This document shows positions 42,601-50,774 of a stretch of 64,000 nt of DNA, piece by piece. Position 1 is the stretch's first letter; every line of letters begins with the position of its first letter. Source of the stretch: Comamonas sp. (GTDB lineage Bacteria > Pseudomonadota > Gammaproteobacteria > Burkholderiales > Burkholderiaceae_C); NCBI RefSeq assembly GCF_009360615.1, contig NZ_SPEY01000011.1:81765-145764 (forward strand). Direction: 5' to 3'. The translations under genes and the position numbers were made by a program. The notes under the pieces were generated by a model. It was not told the origin of the DNA and did not search any database. It saw only the letters and a program-made list of their open reading frames with translations.

Positions 42601-43313
42601 TCGCCCACCCCGGCTTCGGCAAACTTGTAGCCTCTCCCCCAGACCGTGAGAATTCGCGTGGGCTGTGCAGGATTGACCTCTACCTTGGCACGAAGCCGGT
42701 TGATATGGGTGTTGACGGTGTGCTCGTAGCCCTCATGCTGATAGCCCCAGACCGCGTTGAGCAGGTCCATGCGCGAAAACACCTTGCCAGACTGGCGGGC
42801 AAAGAAATACAGAAGATCGAACTCGCGGGGCGTGAGGTCGAGAGGTCGACCGTTCAGGCTCGCACTCCTGGCCACCGGGTCCATGAGCAGCCCGTTGACC
42901 GACAGGCTGCCCGACTCCAGGCGCGCGCTTTGAGCCAGCGCGTCGACCCGGCGCAGAAGCGCCTTCACCCTGGCAACGAGTTCCAGCACGGAAAAAGGCT
43001 TGGCCAGATAGTCGTCCGCGCCGAGCTCCAGTCCCAGAATGCGATGCACCTCGCTGGAGCGGGCGCTGATGATGATGATCGGCGTGTAACGCGTCATGGC
43101 GCGCGCACGTCTGCAGATTTCCAGTCCGTCCACTCCGGGCAGCATCAGATCCAGTACCAGCGCATCCCAGCCTCCACGCTCCAGATGCGCCAGACCGTCG
43201 TCTCCCCGGGCGCAATGCACGACCTCCAGCCCTTCGTCCCGCAGATGGAGCGAAAGCAGATCGGCGATAGGGGTGTCGTCCTCGACCAGCAGAATGCGAC
43301 GGGCAATGGTCAT
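42597..43313 (-). CDS. OmpR-family response regulator
   Basis: The 238-residue protein has a receiver domain with acidic residues in LLVEDDTPIADLL, phospho-acceptor Asp in ALVLDLMLPGVDGLEI and Lys in DDYLAKPFS, followed by a winged-helix domain: DLTPREFDLLYFFARQSGKVFSR and HTVNTHINRLRAKVE. It is the partner of the kinase at 41131, with which it overlaps by 4 bp. The 173 bp between it and msrB contain a GGCGGC/GCCGCC hairpin (43349-43365) and a TCACG-CGTGA dyad. Control of the divergent Msr operon is likely but not shown. Confidence 0.94.
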   Translation of the reverse strand: MTIARRILLVEDDTPIADLLSLHLRDEGLEVVHCARGDDGLAHLERGGWDALVLDLMLPGVDGLEICRRARAMTRYTPIIIISARSSEVHRILGLELGADDYLAKPFSVLELVARVKALLRRVDALAQSARLESGSLSVNGLLMDPVARSASLNGRPLDLTPREFDLLYFFARQSGKVFSRMDLLNAVWGYQHEGYEHTVNTHINRLRAKVEVNPAQPTRILTVWGRGYKFAEAGVGE

Positions 43314-43486
43314 GGGTATTCAGGTCTCCGGGGCAGTTGGTGCAGCACGGCGGCGCAGTGCCGCCTGATTTCACATTGTGCTCAAACTGCTCGCGGGGAG
43401 TTATCACGTTTTTTTTAACTTTGCGTGAGGACTTCGGGACCCCCACTTCCTAAGCTCGATGCCATCGAACCCTGAAAGCCGATGCC

Positions 43487-43978
43487 ATGACCACCCGACG
43501 CCACATGCTGCTGGGCACCGCAGCCTCCGCCGCTGCGCTCTGCGCCGCAACGCTCCACCGCCGAGCCACTGCGGCGACCGAGTCCTTCGAAATCAGCTAC
43601 ACCGACGCCCAGTGGCGCGCCCGGCTCAGCCCCCAGCAATATGCCGTGCTGCGCCAGGAGGCCACGGAGCCTCCGGGCAGCAGTCCGCTCAACAAGGAGC
43701 ACCGCCCAGGCACCTTTTCCTGCGCCGGCTGCTCATTGCCCTTGTTTGCCTCCACTACCAAGTTCGAAAGCGGCACCGGCTGGCCGAGCTTCTGGAAGCC
43801 ACTGGACAATGCCGTCGCCACCCGCAAGGATCGAAGCTACGGCATGGTGCGCATCGAGGCCCACTGCCGGCGCTGCGGCGGTCACCTCGGCCACGTCTTC
43901 GAGGACGGGCCGCCTCCGACAGGTCTGCGCTACTGCATGAACGGTCTTGCACTGACTTTCGCGCCCAAGCCCGCTTGA
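43487..43978 (+). CDS. msrB: Periplasmic peptide-methionine (R)-S-oxide reductase MsrB
   Basis: The 163-residue protein has a twin-Arg type signal (TTRRHMLLGTAASAAAL) and a complete MsrB domain: two zinc CxxC pairs (SCAGC and CRRC), TKFESGTGWPSFW, EAHCRRCGGHLGHVFEDG and the catalytic Cys in LRYCMNGLAL. It reduces Met-R-sulfoxide in exported proteins. With DipZ (13 bp downstream) and MsrA it forms a three-gene operon. Signal plus partner point to the periplasm, unlike cytosolic MsrB. It is functionally like the MsrB part of Neisseria PilB. Confidence 0.93.
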   Translation: MTTRRHMLLGTAASAAALCAATLHRRATAATESFEISYTDAQWRARLSPQQYAVLRQEATEPPGSSPLNKEHRPGTFSCAGCSLPLFASTTKFESGTGWPSFWKPLDNAVATRKDRSYGMVRIEAHCRRCGGHLGHVFEDGPPPTGLRYCMNGLALTFAPKPA

Positions 43979-43991
43979 GGAGAAACAGTCC

Positions 43992-45824
43992 ATGCTGCTG
44001 ATCGTCCTTGCCTATCTGGGCGGCGTGCTGACCATCGTCAGTCCCTGCATCCTGCCCGTACTGCCCTTCGTGTTCTCTCGCGCGAATCAGCCCTTTGTGC
44101 GCAACGGCCTGCCATTGCTGGCTGGCATGGCGCTGACCTTTGCCGTCGTTGCCTCTCTCGCAGCCGTAGGCGGCGGCTGGGTGGTGGCTGCCAATCAATA
44201 TGGCCGCTGGCTGGCTCTGGCGCTGGTGGCCGTTTTCGGGCTGACCCTGTTGCTGCCGAATCTGTCGGAGCGGCTGACCCGTCCATTGGTGACTGCCGGC
44301 TCGCGCCTTTCCGAGTCGGTACAGCAAGACGGTACGCCGAAGATGGCCTCCTCCGCGTTGCTGGGAGTCGCGACGGGACTGCTGTGGGCTCCATGCGCCG
44401 GGCCCATTCTGGGACTGATACTGACCGGCGCTGCCCTGCAGGGCGCCAATACGACCTCAAGCTTGCTGCTGCTGGCCTATGCCGCCGGGGCAGCGACCTC
44501 CATGGCTGCGGCTTTGCTGCTGGGTGGCCGGGTATTTGCCGCGCTCAAGCGTTCGCTGGGTGCCGGTGAATGGGTGCGACGCGGCCTCGGGGTAGCCATG
44601 CTCGCGGGCGTTGCCGCCATTGCACTGGGAATCGACACCGGCGTGCTGGCCCGACTGTCAACGGCATCCACCGGCAGCCTGGAACAGAAACTGGTCGAGC
44701 ACCTGAACCAGCCGCAGAGCGACGACCAGCTGGCCATGCGTGGCAACCCGGGCATGATGATGCAGGCACCATCCCTTGCACCTACTGACGGGGCTGCCAT
44801 GATGGCCGCGGGAGCTGCAATGCGCATGAGCGGGCCGTCCAGCACAGCCCTGGCCCTGCCCGATGAGGGCATCGCGCCGCCCCTGGACGGTGCAACCCAA
44901 TGGCTCAACTCCAAGCCTCTGGGTGAGCAGGACCTGAGAGGCAAGGTGGTGCTGGTGGATTTCTGGACCTACTCCTGCATCAACTGCCTGCGCACTCTCC
45001 CCTATGTGAAGGCCTGGGCCGAAAAATACCGCGACCAGGGTCTGGTCGTGATCGGCGTGCACGCACCTGAGTTCGCCTTTGAACGCGACATCGGCAACGT
45101 GAGCAAGGCCATGAAAGATCTGGGCATCAGCTATCCGGTGGCCGTGGACAACCAGTATGCGATCTGGCGCGCCTTCCGCAACCAGTACTGGCCTGCTCAT
45201 TACTTCATCGATGCCACGGGACGCATCCGCCATCATCACTTCGGCGAGGGCGGCTATGCAGAGTCTGAACGGGTGATACAGCAGCTTCTCAAAGAAGCGG
45301 GCAGCACCCGTTCGGCCATGGGCCTGACGCAGGTGGATGCAGGAGGCGTGCAACGGGCCGCCAGCATGGATGAGGTCGCCTCGCCCGAAACCTATCTGGG
45401 CTACGAGCGCGCCGAGAACTTCGCCTCCACCCCCAAAGCCGTGCACGACAAGACGACCACGTATCTGGAGCCGCGAGAGACCAGGCTGAACGCCTGGGGT
45501 CTGGGCGGTCAATGGATGGTGGGGCCGGAAAGCGCATCGCTGACCGGGCCATCGGGGCGCATCGTCTACCGGTTCAAGGCCCGTGATCTGCACCTGGTGC
45601 TAAGCCCCGGCCCCGATGGCAAACCGGTGCGCTTCAAGGTCAGCATCGACGGCAAGCCACCCGGCGATGCCCACGGCGTGGACGTGGCAGCCGACGGCAG
45701 CGGCACCGTCACCGGGCAACGTCTCTATCAGCTGGTGCGCCAGTCCGGTGCCGTTGCCGAGCGGACCTTCAGCATCGAGTTTCTTGACAGCGGCGTTTCT
45801 GCCTACGCCTTCACTTTCGGATAA
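43992..45824 (+). CDS. DipZ-type protein: CcdA-like membrane domain plus thioredoxin-like and C-terminal domains
   Basis: The 610-residue protein has a CcdA-like membrane part (residues about 1-225) with the paired Cys in VSPCILPVLPF and LLWAPCAGPILGL, a linker, a thioredoxin-like domain with WTYSCINCLRTLPY (CxxC at about 333-336), and a C-terminal domain characteristic of DipZ. The membrane part moves electrons from cytosolic thioredoxin to the periplasmic CxxC domain. Encoded between MsrB and MsrA, it most likely supplies them with reductant, as the N-terminal domain of Neisseria PilB does for its fused Msr domains. Cytochrome c biogenesis is a less likely role here. Confidence 0.9.
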   Translation: MLLIVLAYLGGVLTIVSPCILPVLPFVFSRANQPFVRNGLPLLAGMALTFAVVASLAAVGGGWVVAANQYGRWLALALVAVFGLTLLLPNLSERLTRPLVTAGSRLSESVQQDGTPKMASSALLGVATGLLWAPCAGPILGLILTGAALQGANTTSSLLLLAYAAGAATSMAAALLLGGRVFAALKRSLGAGEWVRRGLGVAMLAGVAAIALGIDTGVLARLSTASTGSLEQKLVEHLNQPQSDDQLAMRGNPGMMMQAPSLAPTDGAAMMAAGAAMRMSGPSSTALALPDEGIAPPLDGATQWLNSKPLGEQDLRGKVVLVDFWTYSCINCLRTLPYVKAWAEKYRDQGLVVIGVHAPEFAFERDIGNVSKAMKDLGISYPVAVDNQYAIWRAFRNQYWPAHYFIDATGRIRHHHFGEGGYAESERVIQQLLKEAGSTRSAMGLTQVDAGGVQRAASMDEVASPETYLGYERAENFASTPKAVHDKTTTYLEPRETRLNAWGLGGQWMVGPESASLTGPSGRIVYRFKARDLHLVLSPGPDGKPVRFKVSIDGKPPGDAHGVDVAADGSGTVTGQRLYQLVRQSGAVAERTFSIEFLDSGVSAYAFTFG

Positions 45825-45829
45825 GCCCC

Positions 45830-46585
45830 ATGAAAACCAACCTCACCTCCTCGGCCACCTCGAATCGGCGCGGCATGCATAGGCGCGGCATGCTCCAGAC
45901 CTTGACGGGCGGCATCGTTTTGCTGGGCAGCGGACTGCTGTGGCAATCAACGGCCTTCTCGGCCGACGAGGCAGTCCGCATCCCGCCCCCTGCCATGGAC
46001 ATGCCGGCCACCGGGCCCGCGCCGCAACGTGCCATCTTTGCCGGCGGCTGCTTCTGGGGCGTACAGGGCGTGTTCCAGCATGTCAAAGGCGTGCTGCGCG
46101 CGGTGTCGGGCTATAGCGGGGGCACGCCATCCACCGCTTCCTATGCGCTGGTCAGCCGCGGCAATACCGGACATGCCGAATCGGTAGAAGTTAGCTTCGA
46201 TCCGTCCCTGGTGAGCTATGGACAGCTGCTGCAGATATTTTTCTCGGTGGTTCATGATCCCACCCAGCTCAACCGGCAGGGCCCGGACACCGGAACGCAA
46301 TACCGCTCGGCCATTTTCGCAACCAGTCCTGCCCAGCTCAAGACCGCTCAGGCCTATATCGCGCAGCTTGAGGCGGCTCGACTGTATCCCAAGCCCATCG
46401 TCACCCGCCTCGAAGACAGGGCAAGCTTCTATCCGGCCGAGCTCCACCACCAGGACTTCATGGCCGCAAACCCGCGTCACCCGTATATCGTCTTCAATGA
46501 TCTGCCCAAGGTGAACAACCTCCAGCGCCTCTTCCCCGACCGCTACCGCAGCGAACCGGTTCTGACCCGGAAAACGCCTTCGTAG
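45830..46585 (+). CDS. msrA: Periplasmic peptide-methionine (S)-S-oxide reductase MsrA
   Basis: The 251-residue protein has an N-terminal basic and hydrophobic signal region (RRGMLQTLTGGIVLLGSGL) followed by a complete MsrA domain: FAGGCFWGVQG with the catalytic Cys, SGYSGGTP, GHAESVEVSFDP, and GPDTGTQYRSAIF. It reduces Met-S-sulfoxide, the other diastereomer from MsrB. It starts 5 bp after the DipZ stop. The signal and operon context place it in the periplasm. The C-terminal tail has no obvious resolving Cys pair, so it may depend directly on the DipZ thioredoxin domain. Confidence 0.93.
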   Translation: MKTNLTSSATSNRRGMHRRGMLQTLTGGIVLLGSGLLWQSTAFSADEAVRIPPPAMDMPATGPAPQRAIFAGGCFWGVQGVFQHVKGVLRAVSGYSGGTPSTASYALVSRGNTGHAESVEVSFDPSLVSYGQLLQIFFSVVHDPTQLNRQGPDTGTQYRSAIFATSPAQLKTAQAYIAQLEAARLYPKPIVTRLEDRASFYPAELHHQDFMAANPRHPYIVFNDLPKVNNLQRLFPDRYRSEPVLTRKTPS

Positions 46586-46665
46586 CGATCCTGCGACCTG
46601 GGCCACAAGCGCAACAGCCTTGGGCGCAAGTGAGGGCGCGACTCGGTTTGCCTACAATTTGATGC

Positions 46666-47160
46666 ATGCAGCAAAGCCCTCATTCCCCATCCGACACGGA
46701 TGCCGTCGTGGAGCGGATCGTCCAGCTTTATGAACGATTGGCCCCAAGCCATCTGCAGCAACTGGACAGCTACTATGCGAGCGATGCGTACTTCAAGGAT
46801 CCCTTCAATGAAGTGCGCGGCGTGCCCGCAATCGCCGGTATCTTCGCCCACATGTTCGACACGCTGCAGGAGCCGCGCTTTGTCGTCACCGAGCGGCTGG
46901 TGCAGGATCGGCAGGCCTTTCTGGCCTGGGAATTCCGCTTTCGCCTGCGACGCTGGCGGCCCGGCTCCGAGCAATGCATACGAGGCGCCAGCCTGCTTTG
47001 CTTCGATGCGCAAGGGCTTGTCTGCCAGCATCGCGATTACTGGGATGCGGCGGAAGAACTATATGAAAAGTTGCCTTTGCTTGGTATCTTGATGCGCTGG
47101 CTGCGCAACGCAGGTTCGGCTTCCAGAAAGACTCCCCATGCTCACCGTTCATCATCTTGA
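46666..47160 (+). CDS. NTF2-like (SnoaL-like) domain protein
   Basis: The 164-residue protein fits a cone-shaped NTF2-like fold: an N-terminal helix with VVERIVQLYERL, YASDAYFKDPFNEVRGVPAI, then strands FVVTERLVQDRQAFLAWEFRFRL, and a C-terminal GLVCQHRDYWDAAEELYEK. The DYWD segment is common in a group of SnoaL-like proteins beside FAD-dependent oxidoreductases and CFA-like methyltransferases. It may therefore be related to the lipid cluster starting at 48688, although a GST and TetR lie between. The last 23 bp overlap the GST gene. Confidence 0.72.
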   Translation: MQQSPHSPSDTDAVVERIVQLYERLAPSHLQQLDSYYASDAYFKDPFNEVRGVPAIAGIFAHMFDTLQEPRFVVTERLVQDRQAFLAWEFRFRLRRWRPGSEQCIRGASLLCFDAQGLVCQHRDYWDAAEELYEKLPLLGILMRWLRNAGSASRKTPHAHRSSS

Positions 47161-47827
47161 AACGTCACGCTCGCAGCGCGTACTCTGGCTCCTGGAGGAG
47201 CTCGGCGTTCCCTACGAACTGCGTCGTTACCAGCGCGACCCCGCAACCCGCCTGGCGCCACCGGAGCTCAGGCTCGTGCATCCGCTGGGCAAGTCGCCGG
47301 TGATTACCGATGCGGACGTCGTGGTCGCCGAATCAGGCGCCATCATCGAGTACCTGGTTGAACGCTATGGGCATCTGGCGCCTGCGGAACTATCGCACCT
47401 CGAGCCCCTGCGCGGGACCCAAGAGCACCGTGAGTGCCGCTTCTGGATGCACTATGCCGAGGGCTCGCTGATGAACTGGCTGGTGATGAAACTGGTTTTC
47501 GACACCATACCGCGTCAGCCCATGCCTTTTCTCGTGCGCCCCATTGCCCGCGCGCTTTGCATGCGGGTACAGCAAAAACTCGTTGCACCCAATGTGCAGA
47601 CAGCGCTGGCATTCATGGAAGCGCATCTGGCAGAACATCGCTGGTTTGCCGGCGAGCACCTGAGCATGGCCGACTTCCAGATGAGCTTTGCCGTTGAAGC
47701 GGCTCTGGTCCGCAGTGACAGCAAGAGCGCCTGGCCTCATCTGATCGCCTATCGCCAGCGCATGCATGCACGTGCGGCCTACCAGAGGGCCTTGAGCAAA
47801 GGCGGGCCGGTGCTCATGCCATCCTGA
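47138..47827 (+). CDS. Glutathione S-transferase family protein
   Basis: The 229-residue protein opens with the thioredoxin-fold N-terminal domain, HHLETSRSQRVLWLLEELGVPYELRRY, with a Ser in the position of the catalytic Ser/Tyr, the cis-Pro region LGKSPVITD, and an ESGAIIEYLVERYG glutathione-binding segment. The C-terminal helical domain includes the AGEHLSMADFQMSF N-capping motif. It conjugates glutathione or isomerises electrophilic substrates. Its start overlaps the NTF2-like gene by 23 bp, so the two are likely coexpressed. Confidence 0.9.
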   Translation: MLTVHHLETSRSQRVLWLLEELGVPYELRRYQRDPATRLAPPELRLVHPLGKSPVITDADVVVAESGAIIEYLVERYGHLAPAELSHLEPLRGTQEHRECRFWMHYAEGSLMNWLVMKLVFDTIPRQPMPFLVRPIARALCMRVQQKLVAPNVQTALAFMEAHLAEHRWFAGEHLSMADFQMSFAVEAALVRSDSKSAWPHLIAYRQRMHARAAYQRALSKGGPVLMPS

Positions 47828-47908
47828 GGCTTCGGCCCGATTCCGCCAAACGGGTCCATGCTCCTGCGCGGATGGCACCAGGAACCGGCGCACCCGCGGG
47901 CCACGTCT

Positions 47909-48547
47909 TCAGCGGGCTGCAGCCAGCCCGTCAAACGTGGTGCTCGTCACCCAGTCGATGATCTGCGCATTCGTGTACTGACCCGACTCCTTGAGCAAGG
48001 CCACGACGGGATCGCAGGCCCTTGCGAACAGCGTATACAGCACCAGCTCGGGAGGCAGCGCGGCGTGCAATTGGCCGCTGGTCTGGGCTTCGGTGATCCA
48101 GATGCTGAGCCGGTTGCTCAGGGCAATCAGACGGTCCATGTAGGCATCGTTGGATTGCAACGACGCGCTGAGATTCGAGTTCTGCGCAGGCAGGGACGGC
48201 ATTTCTCCCTCTAGCTGCGTCTGCATGGCCCAGCGTGTGACGGCCTTGAGCTGATCCAGCGGGCGCGTGGGCGAGCCGGCCTCGGCCGCCTCACGTGCCG
48301 CGTCGCGCAGGCCGTCCACAAAGGCCAGGGCACGATCCAGCACACCGACCATGGCGGCACCCGCCAGTTCCTCCTTGGAGGTGAACAGCTTGTAGAGGCT
48401 GGCCTTGGCCATGCCCGCTTCGGCCGCGACTTCATCCACCGTCATGGCGTCGTAACCCTTGGTGGCCAGCAGCCGGTTGACGGCCACCACGATGGCCTGT
48501 TCTCGCACGCGCTGAATCTGCTGTTTGATGGAGGAGCGGCTTGTCAT
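47909..48547 (-). CDS. TetR family regulator divergent from the lipid-modification cluster
   Basis: The 212-residue protein has a typical TetR helix-turn-helix near residues 18-65 (AVNRLLATKGYDAMTVDEVAAEAGMAKASLYKLF) in parts, ending with TSKEELAGAA. The C-terminal domain is of the AcrR/QacR-like ligand-binding type with no recognisable ligand. It is divergent from the seven-gene cluster at 48688-55285, and dyads lie in the 140-bp gap, so it probably represses that cluster and itself. Confidence 0.87.
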   Translation of the reverse strand: MTSRSSIKQQIQRVREQAIVVAVNRLLATKGYDAMTVDEVAAEAGMAKASLYKLFTSKEELAGAAMVGVLDRALAFVDGLRDAAREAAEAGSPTRPLDQLKAVTRWAMQTQLEGEMPSLPAQNSNLSASLQSNDAYMDRLIALSNRLSIWITEAQTSGQLHAALPPELVLYTLFARACDPVVALLKESGQYTNAQIIDWVTSTTFDGLAAAR

Positions 48548-48582
48548 GCTTCTATTTTAGACCTGATAGGCCATACCCCATA

Positions 48583-48635
48583 CTAGATAGTGCAAAGTGG
48601 AAATGTTTGGTTTATAGTTTGAACTCATCAGTTCA
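48583..48635. promoter_or_regulatory. Candidate TetR operator sites in the divergent gap
   Basis: TGAACT-CATC-AGTTCA (48620-48635) is a perfect 16-bp inverted repeat, and ACTA-GA-TAGT (about 48583-48592) is another short dyad. Both lie between the TetR start (48547) and the FAD oxidoreductase start (48688), near AT-rich promoter-like DNA (TTTATAGTTT). Confidence 0.4.
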
Positions 48636-48687
48636 TGATTTGACCTTTTTGGTACAAACGGACTGCACAACCAGGAAAGGCATTCCC

Positions 48688-50025
48688 ATGCATCGCATTG
48701 CAGTCATAGGCTCAGGGGTTGCGGGTCTGGCCGCGGCCCGGCGCCTGGCCGGCGCACCGGGCCAGCACCGCGTGACATTGCTGGAAGCGGGCCACCATTT
48801 CGGCGGGCATGCCAACACCGTCGATATCACGCTGGAGGGCGTGACACAGGGCGTCGACACAGGCTTTCTGGTGTTCAATCACCGCACCTATCCGCTGCTG
48901 ACGCATCTGTTCGAAGAACTGCAGGTGCCGACGACGGCTGCCGAGATGTCGTTTTCGGTCCAGGTTCCCCGCACCGGTGGGCGTGCCGGCCTTGAGTGGA
49001 GCGGCAGTTCGCTGGGGACGGTGTTTGCGCAGCGAAGCAACCTGTTTCGCCCCCGTTTTCTGACCATGCTGGCAGAGATCCTGCGCTTCAATCGCCTGGC
49101 CACGCGCATTGCCCAAGAAGGCAACGAGGCCCGGCTGCACGGTTCCATCGAAGCCTTTCTGGATGAGCACGGCTTCGGCACCGGCTTCCGCCAGGACTAC
49201 CTGCTGCCCATGATGGGCTGCATCTGGTCATGCCCGACGGACCAGATGCTGCGCTTCCCGGTTGCCACTCTGATCCGCTTTTGCCACAACCATGGCCTGA
49301 TCCAGGTCTCGAACCGGCCTCAGTGGTACACGGTGCGAGGCGGCTCGCGCCAGTATGTGCGGCGCATGCTGGCCGCGCTGCAGCAGGATGGCCGCCACGA
49401 TGCCCGCCTGAATGCACCCGTCCTGGGCATTCGCCGCGTGGACCATGGGGTGTTGCTGCAGATGGCACACGGCACGGAGCACTTCGATGCCGTAGTGCTG
49501 GCCTGCCACAGCGACCAGGCCCTGCGCCTGCTGGGCCTCGACGCCACGCCTGATGAGCGCAGCGTCCTGGGTGCCATACGCTATCAGCCCAACCATGCCG
49601 TGCTGCACACCGATGCCGGCGTGCTCCCGACCCGCAAGGCAGCCTGGGCGGCATGGAACTACGAACGCGCGGCCGATGCGGGAACCCAGCAAACTGGCGT
49701 CTGCCTGCACTATCTGCTCAACCGTCTGCAGCCCCTGCCATGGCAGCAGCCTGTGATGGTGTCACTGAATCCGGTGCGCCCCATCGACGACAGCAAGGTC
49801 CATGCTCGCATTGCGTACAGCCACCCGGTGTTCGATCTGGCGGCCATCGAGGCCCAGAGCCGGGTGGGGACACTGCAGGGCCGCCGCCGGACCTGGTTCT
49901 GCGGCGCCTGGTGCGGCTACGGATTTCACGAAGACGGACTGCGTTCAGGCCTGGATGCGGCCGATGGTCTGCTCGACGTCCTGCCGGACCTGTCTGCGAG
50001 TCCCGCCATCAGGGGGGCAGCATGA
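48688..50025 (+). CDS. FAD-dependent oxidoreductase (amine-oxidase-like; UfaD-like candidate)
   Basis: The ATG at 48688 has AAAGG seven bases upstream and gives 445 residues; the open frame upstream has no family character. MHRIAVIGSGVAGLAAARRL is a clear FAD Rossmann start, with LEAGHHFGGHANTV and DTGFLVFNHRTYPLL next, as in the COG2907-type predicted NAD/FAD-binding proteins that accompany CFA-synthase-like enzymes. The C-terminus has FCGAWCGYGFHEDGLRSG, the FAD-binding end motif. In furan/methylated fatty-acid pathways a similar flavoprotein desaturates or oxidises methylated acyl chains. Its stop overlaps the DUF1365 start (ATGA). Confidence 0.87.
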   Translation: MHRIAVIGSGVAGLAAARRLAGAPGQHRVTLLEAGHHFGGHANTVDITLEGVTQGVDTGFLVFNHRTYPLLTHLFEELQVPTTAAEMSFSVQVPRTGGRAGLEWSGSSLGTVFAQRSNLFRPRFLTMLAEILRFNRLATRIAQEGNEARLHGSIEAFLDEHGFGTGFRQDYLLPMMGCIWSCPTDQMLRFPVATLIRFCHNHGLIQVSNRPQWYTVRGGSRQYVRRMLAALQQDGRHDARLNAPVLGIRRVDHGVLLQMAHGTEHFDAVVLACHSDQALRLLGLDATPDERSVLGAIRYQPNHAVLHTDAGVLPTRKAAWAAWNYERAADAGTQQTGVCLHYLLNRLQPLPWQQPVMVSLNPVRPIDDSKVHARIAYSHPVFDLAAIEAQSRVGTLQGRRRTWFCGAWCGYGFHEDGLRSGLDAADGLLDVLPDLSASPAIRGAA

Positions 50026-50774
50026 ATGCCCGTCCGCTTGTCGGCTTCGGACATGTCTGGCACCGCCGCCTGAGGCCCGTCGAACATGCCTTCCGGTATC
50101 CCGGCTACTTCCTCATGCTGCCGCTGCGCAGCCTGCGCGTGCAGCCCGATGCCGCATTGCGGCGTAACCGGCCGGGCTTGATCAGCTTTCACGACAGCGA
50201 CCATGGCGCGGGAGACGGCGATGCCCTGGCCTGGTTCGAGCGGGTACTGGAGGACGAGGGCATTCAGGATGCCGACGGCGAAGTCTGGTTGCACACGTTT
50301 CCGCGCGTACTGGGTTATGTCTTCAAGCCCGTGAGTTTCTGGTATGCCCACCGCAGCGATGGTTCTCTGGCCGCCGTGCTGGCCGAGGTCAACAACACCT
50401 TTGGCGAGCGCCATGCCTATCTGTTGGCTGGCCCGGATCTGGCCTGGGGCTGCGAGCAGGTGGCTCGCAAACAGTTCCACGTGTCGCCATTCTGCGACGT
50501 GCAGGGCGAGTATCGCTTTCGCTTCGAACGCAGCGAGAGCAGCACCCTGGTGCGCGTGGACCTGCACGACGACAGCGGTCCTCTGCTGCAGACCAGCGTG
50601 GGCGGCACGCTGCATCCGCTGGATGCCAGCACCGTGCGCCGCGCCTTCTTCGGCACTCCCCTGATGACACTGGGCGTCATTGCCCGCATCCACTGGCAGG
50701 CGCTGCGCCTTTGGGCCAAGCGCCTGCCCTTCCATGGCAAACCCACCAAGCCCGAGCGCTTCGTCACACGATGA
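50022..50774 (+). CDS. DUF1365 family protein
   Basis: From the ATG at 50022 (overlapping the previous stop) the protein has 250 residues. It shows DUF1365 hallmarks: VWHRRLRPVEHAFRYPGYF, an LHTFPRVLGYVFKPVSFWY segment, VLAEVNNTFGERHAYLL and QFHVSPFCDVQGEYRFRF. Function is not established; genes of this family nearly always sit between a COG2907-like flavoprotein and a CFA-synthase-like methyltransferase, so a role in modifying membrane acyl chains is inferred. It overlaps the next gene by 4 bp. No signal or membrane helix is evident. Confidence 0.9.
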   Translation: MNARPLVGFGHVWHRRLRPVEHAFRYPGYFLMLPLRSLRVQPDAALRRNRPGLISFHDSDHGAGDGDALAWFERVLEDEGIQDADGEVWLHTFPRVLGYVFKPVSFWYAHRSDGSLAAVLAEVNNTFGERHAYLLAGPDLAWGCEQVARKQFHVSPFCDVQGEYRFRFERSESSTLVRVDLHDDSGPLLQTSVGGTLHPLDASTVRRAFFGTPLMTLGVIARIHWQALRLWAKRLPFHGKPTKPERFVTR

